Positions 40,431-49,257 of a stretch of DNA of 64,000 nt are shown here, in pieces (the stretch's first letter is position 1; each line of letters starts with the position of its first letter). Origin of the DNA: Nonomuraea aurantiaca (GTDB lineage Bacteria > Actinomycetota > Actinomycetes > Streptosporangiales > Streptosporangiaceae); NCBI RefSeq assembly GCF_020215705.1, contig NZ_JAIWNB010000010.1:274247-338246 (forward strand), written 5' to 3'. The position numbers and the translations under genes were made by a program. A model generated the notes under the pieces. The model had not been told where the DNA came from, searched no databases, and saw nothing but the letters and a program-made list of their open reading frames with translations.

Positions 40431-40880
40431 TTAGAAGACGTCGTGCCAGCTGCCGCAGCCGCTGTTGCGCGAGCCGCCCTCGCACACCTGGATCTTGAAG
40501 TCCCTCTTGAAGCGGATGCCATCGAAGTGACGGTGGTCGTCGGACCGGTACCAGTTGCGGTGGAAGTCGCCGTGGCGGTCGTAGTACTTGAACCACACGT
40601 AGCTGTAGTCACCGTCGTTGTGGTGCCGGTCGTACAGGTCGCCGTAGAAGTAGTAGCCGCCTCCGCGCTTCTGCCAGTAGCCCTTGAAGTACGACTCGTG
40701 GCCGCCGTTCTCGGAGCCGTTGGAGAAGTACGGGCCGAAGAAGTGCTTCGGGCTGGCCTGGGCGCTCTGCGCCTGGGTGGCGGTCGCGGCGTCGGCCTGG
40801 GCCGTGGGAGCGATGGCCAGCGCTCCGGCGACCATCGATCCGGCGAGAGCGGTGCCCGCGAGAAGGTGACGAATATCCAC
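40431..40880 (-). CDS. Secreted aromatic- and histidine-rich protein
   Basis: The 149-residue product starts at a GTG with AGGAGG five bases upstream. A Sec signal peptide (HLLAGTALAGSMVAGALAIA, cleavage near AQADA) is followed by about 110 residues rich in Y, F, W, H, D and G (GYWQKRGGGYYFYGDLYDRH, for example). A C-terminal cysteine pair lies in VCEGGSRNSGCGSW. Looks like a small secreted beta-sandwich with a disulfide. Function unknown. It is an insertion between map and infA, isolated by a strong terminator. Confidence 0.8.
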   Translation of the reverse strand: MDIRHLLAGTALAGSMVAGALAIAPTAQADAATATQAQSAQASPKHFFGPYFSNGSENGGHESYFKGYWQKRGGGYYFYGDLYDRHHNDGDYSYVWFKYYDRHGDFHRNWYRSDDHRHFDGIRFKRDFKIQVCEGGSRNSGCGSWHDVF

Positions 40881-41018
40881 TGTGTCCTCCTGTAAGACGG
40901 TTCCCCGTACCGGACCGGGACTGCTCGGGTGAGCCCCTCTGTTGTCCGGCACCGCTTACGTTAGGAAGGACATCTCCTGCCTTCTGCGGACGAATGCACA
41001 CAGTGCACTACTACACAC

Positions 41019-41447
41019 TCACCGCTGCTTCGGACCGCCGCCGAAGATGGTGCTGATCAGCAGAATCGCACCCCAGGGACCCATCACCCACAGCGGCCAG
41101 GGATAGATCACGTGCCCGGAGGTGATGCTCACGATCAGCCAGATCACCCAGTTGATCGAGCTCGCCGCGGCCCACGCGCTCCAGGCCGCGCGCATCCCCG
41201 AGTGCATCCCGCTCTTGGGCGCCGGGGTGGGCTCGGTCAGCTTGGCGGGCGGGTTGCGCAGGTCCACGTCCGGCAGGTCCGCGGTCAACCGGGCCAGCTC
41301 GCCGTAGGTCTTGCTCTGGTAGAGCTGTTCGAGCCGCTCGTTGAACTCGTCCATCGTGATGCGGCCCTGCGCGGTGTGCTCCCGGAGCACGGCGGCCACC
41401 CGGTCGCGGTCGACGTCCGAGGCACGCATCTCGGGGCTCTGCGCCAT
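41019..41447 (-). CDS. DUF1707 domain membrane protein
   Basis: The 142-residue product has the DUF1707 (SHOCT-like) helical pair at about residues 8-60 (RASDVDRDRVAAVLREHTAQ and ITMDEFNERLEQLYQSKTY). Two membrane segments follow near the C terminus (INWVIWLIVSITSG and WVMGPWGAILLISTIF). DUF1707 is widespread in actinobacteria with no fixed role. The ATG at 41447 places the domain at the N terminus; earlier in-frame codons read through the gap to map. Confidence 0.87.
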   Translation of the reverse strand: MAQSPEMRASDVDRDRVAAVLREHTAQGRITMDEFNERLEQLYQSKTYGELARLTADLPDVDLRNPPAKLTEPTPAPKSGMHSGMRAAWSAWAAASSINWVIWLIVSITSGHVIYPWPLWVMGPWGAILLISTIFGGGPKQR

Positions 41448-41467
41448 ACCCACCACTCCCGGCTCGT

Positions 41468-42271
41468 CTACGGCTGCGCCAGGCGCTCTTTGCCCCCATC
41501 GAGAGCGGTAAGCACCCAAGGACCATTATGTGTCACCGCGACGCTGTGTTCGAAGTGTGCGGACTGCTTGCCGTCGATCGTCACGACGGTCCAATCGTCG
41601 GCCAGTACGCGGGTGCGCTCCGTGCCCAGGTTGACCATGGGCTCGATGGCCAGGCACATCCCGGCCTCCAGCACGGGTCCCCTGCCAGGACGGCCGTGGT
41701 TGGCGATCCAGGGGTCCATGTGCATCTCGGTGCCGATGCCGTGGCCGCCGTACTCGGGCGGAATGCCGAAGCGGCCCTGCGACTTGACGTAGCGCTCCAC
41801 CTCGTACCCGATGTCCGACAGGTGGCGGCCGACGGTCAGCGCGGCGATGCCGCGCCACATCGACTCCTCGGTGATCCTCATGAGCTCGGTGAGCTTCGGG
41901 TCCACCTCCCCCACCGGCACCGTGACCGCCGAGTCGCCGTGCCAGCCGTCGAGGATGGCCCCGCAGTCGATGGAGATGACGTCGCCTTCGCGCAGCGCGC
42001 GGGCGCCCGTCGGGATGCCGTGGACCACTTCCTCGTTGACCGAGGCGCAGATCGTGGCGGGAAACCCCTGGTAGCCCTTGAACGACGGGATGGCGCCCTC
42101 ATCCCTGATCGCCTTCTCGGCGATGGCGTCGAGGTCCAGGGGCGTCATCCCCGGCTCGACGGAGCGCTTCAACAGGTCGAGCGTTCGCCCGACCACCAGA
42201 CCGGCCGCCCGCATCTTGTCGAGCTGCTCGGGCGTCTTGATCTGGATTCCATGCCGGTTCTTCTTGAACAC
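41468..42271 (-). CDS. map: Type I methionine aminopeptidase
   Basis: This 267-residue enzyme removes initiator methionine. The five metal ligands are visible in IDCGAILDGWHGDSAVT (D, D), GHGIGTEMH (H), AIEPMVN (E) and FEHSVAVT (E). The GTG at 42271 begins FKKNRHGIQIKTPEQLDKM. A hairpin separates it from adk, so it may have its own promoter in the leader. Confidence 0.96.
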   Translation of the reverse strand: MFKKNRHGIQIKTPEQLDKMRAAGLVVGRTLDLLKRSVEPGMTPLDLDAIAEKAIRDEGAIPSFKGYQGFPATICASVNEEVVHGIPTGARALREGDVISIDCGAILDGWHGDSAVTVPVGEVDPKLTELMRITEESMWRGIAALTVGRHLSDIGYEVERYVKSQGRFGIPPEYGGHGIGTEMHMDPWIANHGRPGRGPVLEAGMCLAIEPMVNLGTERTRVLADDWTVVTIDGKQSAHFEHSVAVTHNGPWVLTALDGGKERLAQP

Positions 42272-42334
42272 GTGTGGCACCCCCCGGGGTCTCAACGGGC
42301 CGATGTGGGAGCCCAATTCCCTCACAATAGCCGC

Positions 42335-42362
42335 GAGGTGGCACGGAAATCCGTGCCACCTC
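42335..42362. terminator. Hairpin between adk and map
   Basis: Perfect 13-base arms (GAGGTGGCACGGA and complement) with a two-base AA centre lie 18 bases after the adk stop. There is no T tract on the minus strand. Confidence 0.75.
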
Positions 42363-42380
42363 CGCAGTCGGCCATCGGGC

Positions 42381-43031
42381 TTACCCCATGAAAGGGCGGA
42401 TGGCCTCCATGGCCCGCTGGGTGACCTCCTCGACCGGACCGGTCGCGTCGACACCCACGAGGATGCCCTCGTCCGCGTAGTAGGACACCAGCGGCGCCGT
42501 CTGCTCCTGGTAGACCTCCAGGCGATGCCTGACCGTCTCCTCTTTGTCGTCGTCACGCTGGAACAGCGTGCCGCCGCAGGCGTCGCACCGGTCGTCCTTC
42601 TTGTCATCGAACTCGACGTGCCAGATGCGGCCGCACTGGCTACAGGTGCGGCGGCCGGCCAGCCGCCTGACCACCTCGTCGTCGTCCACTACCAGCTCCA
42701 GGACCAGGTCGAGCGCCTGGCCCCACTCCTTCAGCATGTCGCGCAGGATCTCGGCCTGAGCGACGTTCCTGGGGAAGCCGTCGAGCAGGAAGCCGTCCTG
42801 CGCGTCGTCCTCGGCGAGACGGTCACGGACCATGGCGATGGTGACCTTGTCGGGCACCAGGTCGCCGCGGTCCATGAACGTCTTGGCGAGCTTGCCGAGC
42901 TCCGTGCCCCCGGAGACGTTGGCACGGAAGATGTCACCTGTCGAGATCTTCGGGATGGACAGGTTCGACGCGATGTACTGGGCCTGTGTCCCCTTACCCG
43001 CTCCGGGGGGCCCGACCAGAACGAGACGCAC
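42381..43031 (-). CDS. adk: Adenylate kinase
   Basis: The 216-residue enzyme has the P-loop GPPGAGKGTQ at residue 7 and NMP-site region ISTGDIFRANV. Its LID has two CxxC pairs (CSQCGRIW and CDACGG), so the lid is of the zinc-binding type found in Gram-positives. The GTG start overlaps the secY stop (TAGTG). Confidence 0.97.
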   Translation of the reverse strand: MRLVLVGPPGAGKGTQAQYIASNLSIPKISTGDIFRANVSGGTELGKLAKTFMDRGDLVPDKVTIAMVRDRLAEDDAQDGFLLDGFPRNVAQAEILRDMLKEWGQALDLVLELVVDDDEVVRRLAGRRTCSQCGRIWHVEFDDKKDDRCDACGGTLFQRDDDKEETVRHRLEVYQEQTAPLVSYYADEGILVGVDATGPVEEVTQRAMEAIRPFMG

Positions 43032-44341
43032 TACCGCAGGAAGCCTTCGTAATTACGCTGCTGCAACTGGCTCTCGATCTGCTTGACCGTGTCCAGGCCG
43101 ACGCCAACCATGATCAGAATGCTCGTCCCTCCGAACGGGAAGTTCTGGCTCGCTCCGGCCACCGCGAGCGCGACGATCGGGATCATGGCGATCAGACCCA
43201 GATAGAGCGCGCCGGGGGCGGTCAGACGGGTGAGCACGAAACTCAGGTATCCAGCCGTCGGCCGTCCCGGGCGGATGCCCGGAATGAACCCACCGTACTT
43301 CTTCATGTTGTCGGCCACTTCAGTGGGGTTGAAAGTGATGGACACGTAGAAGTAGGTGAAGAACACGATCAGGACGAAGAACGTGATCATGTAGATGGGC
43401 GTGTCGCCCTTGGTGAGGTTCGCGGAGATCCACTGCACGACCGCGTTGGGGTTCTCCGCGTTGGCGAACAGCGAGGTCAGCAGCTGCGGCAGATAGAGCA
43501 GCGAGGACGCGAAGATGACCGGGATGATGCCGGCCTGGTTGACCTTCAACGGGATGTAGGTGGACGTGCCGCCGTACATCCTGCGTCCGACCATCCGCTT
43601 GGCGTACTGCACCGGAATGCGGCGCTGCGCCTGCTCGACGAAGACCACGGCGGCGATCATGAAGACGCCTACCACCATGACGACGGCGAAGGTGAACTTG
43701 TTGGCCTGGAAGATGCTGGCCAGCTCGGACGGGAAGACCGCGACGACCTGCGTGAAGATGAGGATCGACATGCCGTTGCCCACACCACGGTCGGTGATGA
43801 GCTCGCCCAGCCACATGATGACCGAGGTGCCGGCCGTCATGATGACGACCATCGTGACGATCATGAAGATGTTGTCGGGGTCGAGCAGGACGTCCTTGTC
43901 ACAACCCTGGAAGAGCTGCCCGGAGCGCGCCAGCGCGATGAACGCCGTCGACTGCAGGATGCCCAGACCGATCGTCAGATAACGCGTATATTGTGTGATC
44001 TTCGTCTGACCGGCCTGCCCCTCCTTCTTGAGGGCTTCGAGGCGTGGGATCACGACGACGAGAAGCTGGAGAATGATGCTGGCGGTGATGTACGGCATGA
44101 TGCCCAGTGCGAACACCGACAACTTCAGGAGCGCGCCGCCGCTGAACAGCTGCACCATCCCGTAGATATTGCCGTTTTCACCGTTGCGGACCTGATCAAA
44201 ACAGGACGCAAGGTTCTGGACGTGAACTCCCGGAGTCGGAAGAACCGAGCCGAGTCGGAACAGCGCGATGATGCCCAGAGTGAAGAGCAACTTCTTGCGC
44301 AGATCCGGCGTCCGGAACGCCCGGGTAAACGCGGTCAGCAC
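43031..44341 (-). CDS. secY: Protein translocase subunit SecY
   Basis: The 436-residue protein has about ten membrane helices and forms the Sec channel. Family pieces include LFTLGIIALFRLGSVLPTPG at the first helix, the plug region after it, GVGNGMSILIF, and RMYGGTSTYIPLKVNQAGII in the fifth loop. It is preceded by a hairpin after rplO and coupled to adk. Confidence 0.97.
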   Translation of the reverse strand: MLTAFTRAFRTPDLRKKLLFTLGIIALFRLGSVLPTPGVHVQNLASCFDQVRNGENGNIYGMVQLFSGGALLKLSVFALGIMPYITASIILQLLVVVIPRLEALKKEGQAGQTKITQYTRYLTIGLGILQSTAFIALARSGQLFQGCDKDVLLDPDNIFMIVTMVVIMTAGTSVIMWLGELITDRGVGNGMSILIFTQVVAVFPSELASIFQANKFTFAVVMVVGVFMIAAVVFVEQAQRRIPVQYAKRMVGRRMYGGTSTYIPLKVNQAGIIPVIFASSLLYLPQLLTSLFANAENPNAVVQWISANLTKGDTPIYMITFFVLIVFFTYFYVSITFNPTEVADNMKKYGGFIPGIRPGRPTAGYLSFVLTRLTAPGALYLGLIAMIPIVALAVAGASQNFPFGGTSILIMVGVGLDTVKQIESQLQQRNYEGFLR

Positions 44342-44465
44342 GGTCCCTCCTGCGCGCCTATAAGGCGGTGTGAGTATGCGATGGTGCGGGGATCTGCCAT
44401 CAGAAGTCTCAGGTCAAAACGAGCCGGACAGAATCCTGCCGTCTCGCGAACTCTAACGCACTACG

Positions 44466-44498
44466 GGCGTGGGGGCCCATGGTCGGAGCCCCCACGCC
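44466..44498. terminator. Hairpin between rplO and secY
   Basis: Perfect 11-base arms (GGCGTGGGGGC and complement) with an 11-base loop begin 12 bases after the rplO stop. The remaining 120-base gap could hold a secY promoter (CATACT at about 44375-44380 is a possible -10 on the minus strand). Confidence 0.65.
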
Positions 44499-44510
44499 TC
44501 GTAATAGCTC

Positions 44511-44966
44511 TTACAGCTCGGTAACGGAACCCCCAGCAGCGGCGATTTTCTCCTTCGCGGCGGACGAGAAGGCATGCGCCTGCACGTTGACCGCGACCGA
44601 GATCTCGCCGGTGCCGAGAACCTTCACCAGCTGGTTCTTGCGGACAGCACCCTTGGCGACCAGCGTCTCGACGGTGACCTCGCCACCCTCGGGGAACAGT
44701 TCGCCGATCTTGTCCAGGTTGACGACCTGGTAGGTCGTCTTGAACAGCGCGTTGGAGAAGCCCTTGAGCTTCGGCAGACGCCTCTGCAGCGGCACCTGGC
44801 CACCCTCGAAACCGAGGGGGACCGTCGTACGGGCGTGGCTGCCCTTGGTGCCGCGACCGGCCGTCTTACCCTTGGACGCCTCGCCACGACCCTTGCGGAT
44901 CTTGGCCTTGTTGGCGCCGGGAGCCGGACGCAGGTCGTGAATCTTGAGCGGAGCCTTGTCAGTCAT
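44511..44966 (-). CDS. rplO: 50S ribosomal protein uL15
   Basis: The 151-residue product begins with the basic, glycine-rich segment KIRKGRGEASKGKTAGRGTK. FEGGQVPLQRRLPKLKGF and a globular C-terminal domain follow. It lies two bases after rpmD and is the last ribosomal gene before secY. Confidence 0.97.
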   Translation of the reverse strand: MTDKAPLKIHDLRPAPGANKAKIRKGRGEASKGKTAGRGTKGSHARTTVPLGFEGGQVPLQRRLPKLKGFSNALFKTTYQVVNLDKIGELFPEGGEVTVETLVAKGAVRKNQLVKVLGTGEISVAVNVQAHAFSSAAKEKIAAAGGSVTEL

Positions 44967-44968
44967 GA

Positions 44969-45151
44969 CTAGTCGACCTCTTCCACCTCGACGAGGTGCG
45001 TCACCACGGAGACCATGCCGCGAATCTCGGGCCGGTCCTCCTTGACGACGACATCGCCGATTCGCTTCAGGCCAAGCGAACGCAGCGAGTCACGCTGGTT
45101 CTGCTTGCCACCGATCTTCGAGCGAACCTGAGTGATCTTCAGGCGTGCCAT
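44969..45151 (-). CDS. rpmD: 50S ribosomal protein uL30
   Basis: The 60-residue product begins MARLKITQVRSKIGGKQNQR and ends VTHLVEVEEVD. It is nested in a longer in-frame frame that reads back through rpsE; the ATG two bases after the rpsE stop gives the family length. Confidence 0.96.
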   Translation of the reverse strand: MARLKITQVRSKIGGKQNQRDSLRSLGLKRIGDVVVKEDRPEIRGMVSVVTHLVEVEEVD

Positions 45152-45153
45152 GA

Positions 45154-45783
45154 CTAGCTCACCGCCTTGGCGGCCGCCGCTTCGGCGATGCCTTCGCGCT
45201 GAGCCTTCAGCATCCGGGCCGGAGCGACGTCCTCGATCGGCAGACCGCGGCGGGCGGCGATCTCCTCGGGCCGGGAAAGACCCTTCAGAGCCGCCACCGT
45301 GGCGTGCACGATGTTGATCGGGTTGTCCGAGCCGAGCGACTTGGACAGGACGTCGTGGATGCCGGCGCACTCCAGAACGGCGCGCACCGGGCCACCGGCG
45401 ATGACGCCGGTACCGGCGGAGGCCGGACGCAGGAAGACGACACCGGCCGCCTCCTCACCCTGCACGGTGTGCGGGATGGTGCCCTGGATCCTCGGGACCT
45501 TGAAGAAGTGCTTCTTGGCCTCTTCGACGCCCTTGGCGATGGCCGCGGGGACTTCCTTGGCCTTGCCATAGCCGACGCCGACCAGGCCGTTGCCGTCACC
45601 GACGACGACGAGGGCGGTGAAGCTGAAGCGACGACCACCCTTCACGACCTTGGCCACTCGGTTGATCTTCACTACGCGCTCGATGTACGAGACGCCCTTG
45701 TCGGCGGCGCCACCGCGGCGATCGTCACGACGGTCCCGCCGCTCGCCACCGGTGCCGCCACCGCGACGCGGAGCTGCAGCCAT
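45154..45783 (-). CDS. rpsE: 30S ribosomal protein uS5
   Basis: The 209-residue product has the double-stranded RNA-binding domain (YIERVVKINRVAKVVKGGRR) and the conserved VGVGYGKAKEVPAAI and GLSRPEEIAARRG. The first 30 residues are Arg/Gly-rich (GGGTGGERRDRRDDRRGG), longer than in E. coli. Confidence 0.97.
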   Translation of the reverse strand: MAAAPRRGGGTGGERRDRRDDRRGGAADKGVSYIERVVKINRVAKVVKGGRRFSFTALVVVGDGNGLVGVGYGKAKEVPAAIAKGVEEAKKHFFKVPRIQGTIPHTVQGEEAAGVVFLRPASAGTGVIAGGPVRAVLECAGIHDVLSKSLGSDNPINIVHATVAALKGLSRPEEIAARRGLPIEDVAPARMLKAQREGIAEAAAAKAVS

Positions 45784-45810
45784 CAGTGGTTCCTCATCTC
45801 AGTTGCCATA

Positions 45811-46194
45811 TCAGAACTCGAGCCCACCTTCGCGGGCGCTGTCCGCCAGAGCGGCGATGCGCCCGGCGTAGCGGTTGCCACCACGGTCGAACACGACCGC
45901 CGTGATCCCGGCTTCCTTGGCCCGCTGAGCGAGGAGCTCGCCGACCTTCTTGGCCTTCTCGGTCTTGTCAGCCTCGAGCGTGCGCAGCGCGGAGTCCATG
46001 GTGGACGCGCTCACCAGCGTGTGGCCGACGGAGTCGTCCACGATCTGCACGAACAGGTGACGAGTCGAACGGTTGACGACCAAGCGCGGACGCGCGGCCG
46101 TACCGACGACGTTCTTGCGGACGCGGCGGTGACGGCGGGCCCGCGAGACGGTGCGGGCAGCCGTGTGCTTGCCGAACGCAGTCTTCGGAGCCAT
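45811..46194 (-). CDS. rplR: 50S ribosomal protein uL18
   Basis: The 127-residue 5S rRNA-binding protein has ARRHRRVRKNVVGTAARPRL at the N-terminal third and ends VVFDRGGNRYAGRIAALADS. It follows rplF with a two-base gap. Confidence 0.97.
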   Translation of the reverse strand: MAPKTAFGKHTAARTVSRARRHRRVRKNVVGTAARPRLVVNRSTRHLFVQIVDDSVGHTLVSASTMDSALRTLEADKTEKAKKVGELLAQRAKEAGITAVVFDRGGNRYAGRIAALADSAREGGLEF

Positions 46195-46196
46195 GC

Positions 46197-46739
46197 CTAC
46201 TTACCAGCCTTTCCGACCTTGCGGCGGATCTGTTCGCCCTGGTAACGCACGCCCTTGCCCTTGTACGGGTCAGGCTTGCGCAACTTGCGGATGTTGGCCG
46301 CGACCTCGCCGACCTTCTGCTTGTCGATGCCGTCCACGTGGAACAGGGTCGGCTTCTCGACGCGGAAGGTGACGCCCTCGGGGGCGTCGACGATGACCGG
46401 GTGACTGAAGCCCAGTGCGAACTCCAGCTGCGTCGGGCCCTTGGCCTGAACGCGGTAACCGACGCCGACGATCTCCAAGGTCTTGGAGTAGCCCTGCGTG
46501 ACGCCCTGCACCATGTTGGCGATCAGCGTCCGGGACAGGCCGTGCAGCGCACGGACCTTGTTCTCGTCGTTGGGCCGGGTGACGGCGATAGCGCCGTCGT
46601 CATCGCGACCCACCGTGATGGGATCCGCGACTGTATGAGAAAGCGTGCCCTTCGGGCCCTTGACCTGGACATCCTGGCCGCTGATCGCGATGTCAACGCC
46701 GCTCGGCACAGGGATGGGCAGCCGTCCGATTCTCGACAT
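46197..46739 (-). CDS. rplF: 50S ribosomal protein uL6
   Basis: The ATG at 46739 gives 180 residues, starting MSRIGRLPIPVPSGVDIAI. The C-terminal signature PDPYKGKGVRYQGEQIRRK is intact. A longer in-frame start enters the rpsH gap and is rejected. Confidence 0.97.
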   Translation of the reverse strand: MSRIGRLPIPVPSGVDIAISGQDVQVKGPKGTLSHTVADPITVGRDDDGAIAVTRPNDENKVRALHGLSRTLIANMVQGVTQGYSKTLEIVGVGYRVQAKGPTQLEFALGFSHPVIVDAPEGVTFRVEKPTLFHVDGIDKQKVGEVAANIRKLRKPDPYKGKGVRYQGEQIRRKVGKAGK

Positions 46740-46755
46740 GCTGTGTTCCTCCCCT

Positions 46756-47154
46756 CTACCAGACGTAGGCGAGGACTTCCCCGCCCACGCCACGCTTGCC
46801 GGCCTGCTTGTCGGTCATGAGACCGGCGGACGTCGAGATGATCGCGACACCCAGCCCTCCCAGAACGCGAGGCAGGTTGTCCTTCTTCGCATACACCCGC
46901 AGACCGGGCTTCGACACCCGGCGCAGACCCGCGAGCGACCGCTCACGGGTAGGCCCGAACTTGAGCTCCACCACGAGGTTCTTGCCAACCTTGGCGTCTT
47001 CGACGGTCCAAGCCTGGATGTAACCCTCCTGCTGGAGGATCTCGGCGATGTGCGCCTTGATCTTCGAATACGGCATGGTCACGCTGTCGTGATACGCCGA
47101 GTTCGCATTACGCAGACGCGTCAGCATGTCTGCGATCGGGTCGGTCATCGTCAT
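46756..47154 (-). CDS. rpsH: 30S ribosomal protein uS8
   Basis: The product has 132 residues from the ATG at 47154 (GGAAGG nine bases upstream); an ATG two codons later is possible. It has DPIADMLTRLRNANSAYHDS at the start and the C-terminal ISTSAGLMTDKQAGKRGVGG. Confidence 0.96.
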   Translation of the reverse strand: MTMTDPIADMLTRLRNANSAYHDSVTMPYSKIKAHIAEILQQEGYIQAWTVEDAKVGKNLVVELKFGPTRERSLAGLRRVSKPGLRVYAKKDNLPRVLGGLGVAIISTSAGLMTDKQAGKRGVGGEVLAYVW

Positions 47155-47228
47155 GGCCAGTGGCCTTCCTCGCCGCGGTTTCCAGTCGGTGAAGCAGAGC
47201 TCTACCGGTGGACCTTCGGCGCGGTCAT

Positions 47229-47297
47229 GGGTGCTCTCTGGGAGAGCACCCGGTTTGACAGTTCTACATATGTACGGCGAGCAGCCCCCACGGGGGC
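47229..47297. terminator. Two hairpins between rpsN and rpsH
   Basis: The hairpin at 47284-47297 has arms GCCCCC with a two-base loop. The one at 47229-47251 has 10-base arms GGGTGCTCTC with a three-base loop. They fill a 168-base gap that otherwise contains no gene. Confidence 0.55.
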
Positions 47298-47322
47298 GAC
47301 ACATGGCCGCCCCCTAGGGTAA

Positions 47323-47508
47323 CTACCAGCTGGACTTGGTGATGCCGGGCAGCTCGCCCCGGTGCGCCATCTCACGGAAGCACACGCGGCAGAGCCCGAA
47401 CTTGCGGTAGACGGCGCGGGGCCGGCCACAACGCGTGCAGCGGGTGTACGCCCGGACTTCGAACTTCTGCTTACGCCCTGCCTTGGCGATCAGCGACTTC
47501 TTCGCCAT
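47323..47508 (-). CDS. rpsZ: 30S ribosomal protein uS14, zinc-binding type Z
   Basis: The 61-residue product begins MAKKSLIAKAGRKQKFEVRA and has two CxxC pairs (CTRCGRP and CRVCFRE), marking the short zinc-binding form. It is nested in a longer frame that reads antisense-like through rplE; the ATG two bases after rplE is the real start. Confidence 0.97.
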   Translation of the reverse strand: MAKKSLIAKAGRKQKFEVRAYTRCTRCGRPRAVYRKFGLCRVCFREMAHRGELPGITKSSW

Positions 47509-47510
47509 GA

Positions 47511-48086
47511 TCAGGCCTCCTTGAAGGGGAACCCGAGGAGCTTCAGCAGCGCCCGGCCCTGGTCGTCGGTCTTCGCGGTGGTCACTACCGTGATGTCCAT
47601 GCCCCGCGGCCGGTCGACCTTGTCCTGGTCGACCTCGTGGAACATGACCTGCTCGGTCAGACCGAACGTGTAGTTGCCGTTGCCGTCGAACTGCTTGGGC
47701 GACAGGCCACGGAAGTCCCTGATGCGGGGCAGCGCCAGCGACAGCAGCCTGTCGAGGAACTCCCACATCCGGTCGCCGCGGAGCGTGACGTGCGCGCCGA
47801 TCGGCATGCCCTCGCGCAGCTTGAACTGGGCGATGGACTTGCGCGCCCGGACGACGGCCGGCTTCTGGCCGGTGATCACGGTGAGGTCGCGAACAGCGCC
47901 CTCGATGAGCTTCGAGTCGCGAGCCGCCTCGCCGACACCCATGTTGACCTTGATCTTCACCAGGCCGGGGATCTGCATGACGTTCTCGATGCCGAAGTCC
48001 TCGCGAAGCTTGGCCGCGATCTCCTCGCGGTACTTCGTCTTGAGGCGCGGCGTCGGACGCTCGGTCTCAGTGGTCGTGGCAGTCAT
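47511..48086 (-). CDS. rplE: 50S ribosomal protein uL5
   Basis: The 191-residue 5S-associated protein has LVKIKVNMGVGEAARDSKLI and AHVTLRGDRMWEFLDRLLSL, and ends with KTDDQGRALLKLLGFPFKE. The start overlaps the rplX stop (TGATG). An N-terminal extension of about ten Thr/Glu residues precedes the core. Confidence 0.97.
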   Translation of the reverse strand: MTATTTETERPTPRLKTKYREEIAAKLREDFGIENVMQIPGLVKIKVNMGVGEAARDSKLIEGAVRDLTVITGQKPAVVRARKSIAQFKLREGMPIGAHVTLRGDRMWEFLDRLLSLALPRIRDFRGLSPKQFDGNGNYTFGLTEQVMFHEVDQDKVDRPRGMDITVVTTAKTDDQGRALLKLLGFPFKEA

Positions 48087-48397
48087 CAGCTGTCCTCACC
48101 CGTCTCGTCGGCCTTGTCCTCGGCCTTCTTGTCGGCGGGCTTGTCCTCGCGCTTCTCGTCCTTGAGCTTCTTCACGTTGCTCACGTGGATGGGAGCCTCC
48201 ATGGTCTGCACGCCGCCGGTCTTGGCGCCACGCGGGCCCTGGTGGGTCTCCTTGGTGTGCTTCTTGATCATGTTGACGCCCTCGACCACCACGCGGTCTT
48301 CCCGCGGGAGGGTGGCGATGACATGACCCTTGGCACCCTTGTCCTTGCCGGTGATGACCTGGACGAGGTCACCCTTCTTCACATGCAGCTTCGGCAT
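48086..48397 (-). CDS. rplX: 50S ribosomal protein uL24
   Basis: The 103-residue product has the KOW motif KKGDLVQVITGKDKGAKGHV near the N terminus. A charged tail (KKAEDKADETGEDS) extends it by about 20 residues. Start and stop codons overlap rplN and rplE. Confidence 0.97.
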   Translation of the reverse strand: MPKLHVKKGDLVQVITGKDKGAKGHVIATLPREDRVVVEGVNMIKKHTKETHQGPRGAKTGGVQTMEAPIHVSNVKKLKDEKREDKPADKKAEDKADETGEDS

Positions 48398-48768
48398 TAC
48401 AGCACCTCCGGCGCGAGCGAGATGATGCGCATGAACTTCTTGTCGCGCAGCTCACGGCCCACCGGGCCGAAGATACGGGTGCCACGAGGGTCACCGCTGT
48501 CCTTGATGATGACGGCGGCGTTCTCGTCGAAGCGGATGTAGGAGCCGTCCGGCCGGCGGCGCTCCTTGGCCGTGCGGACGATGACGGCCTTGACCACGTC
48601 GCCCTTCTTGACGCCGGTGCTACCGGGCAGGGCATCCTTGACGGTGGCGACGATGACGTCGCCGATACCGGCGTAGCGTCGGCCCGAGCCACCGAGAACG
48701 CGGATGCAAAGAATCTCCTTGGCACCCGTGTTGTCGGCGACCTTGAGCCGCGACTCCTGCTGGATCAC
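48397..48768 (-). CDS. rplN: 50S ribosomal protein uL14
   Basis: The GTG at 48768 (AGGAG six bases upstream) gives 123 residues: IQQESRLKVADNTGAKEILC, and the end FMRIISLAPEVL. A 190-base gap with a hairpin precedes it, so rplN may begin a new transcript within the cluster. Confidence 0.96.
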   Translation of the reverse strand: MIQQESRLKVADNTGAKEILCIRVLGGSGRRYAGIGDVIVATVKDALPGSTGVKKGDVVKAVIVRTAKERRRPDGSYIRFDENAAVIIKDSGDPRGTRIFGPVGRELRDKKFMRIISLAPEVL

Positions 48769-48909
48769 TGTTTTCTCCTGATTAGTCGCGCCGGTTCTCG
48801 TCGTTGCCGAGCCTGGCGGAACTTGTATGGTCTTTTTCCTCCGGCCACAGCCCTGGAGCCGCACCGCAGGCGACACGAGGCCGGAGCCTCGCGTCCTTGG
48901 ACACCGTCA

Positions 48910-48929
48910 TGGGGGCCTGGAAGCCCCCA
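48910..48929. terminator. Hairpin between rpsQ and rplN
   Basis: Seven-base arms TGGGGGC and complement with a six-base loop lie 30 bases after the rpsQ stop. Weaker than the other hairpins here; it may attenuate rather than terminate. Confidence 0.5.
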
Positions 48930-48960
48930 CGAGGCGCGTTATATCCGAGAAGCCGTTAGA

Positions 48961-49257
48961 TTACTTGGCCTTCTCGAGGATCTCCACGACCCTCCACCGC
49001 TTGGTGGCGGAGAGGGGGCGGGTCTCCATCAGCAGCACGCGGTCGCCGACGCCACAGGCGTTGGCCTCGTCGTGCGCCTTGTACTTGGTCGTACGGCGGA
49101 TGACCTTGCCGTACAGCCGGTGCTTGACCCGGTCCTCGACGGCGACGACGACGGTCTTGTCCATCTTGTCGCTGACGACCAGGCCCTCACGGACCTTGCG
49201 GAAGTTCCGCGAGTCGTCGTTCGTCTCGGTGGTCTCTGTGGTCTCGGTCTCAGCCAT
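48961..49257 (-). CDS. rpsQ: 30S ribosomal protein uS17
   Basis: The 98-residue product has VREGLVVSDKMDKTVVVAVE and HDEANACGVGDRVLLMETRP. About 15 Glu/Thr residues precede the core. Its start overlaps rpmC by eight bases. Confidence 0.96.
   Translation of the reverse strand: MAETETTETTETNDDSRNFRKVREGLVVSDKMDKTVVVAVEDRVKHRLYGKVIRRTTKYKAHDEANACGVGDRVLLMETRPLSATKRWRVVEILEKAK

Noticed and set aside
41011..41526. Alternative minus-strand frame overlapping the DUF1707 gene
   Set aside because: It is Arg/Gly-rich and shifted by one frame from a clearly recognisable DUF1707 protein.
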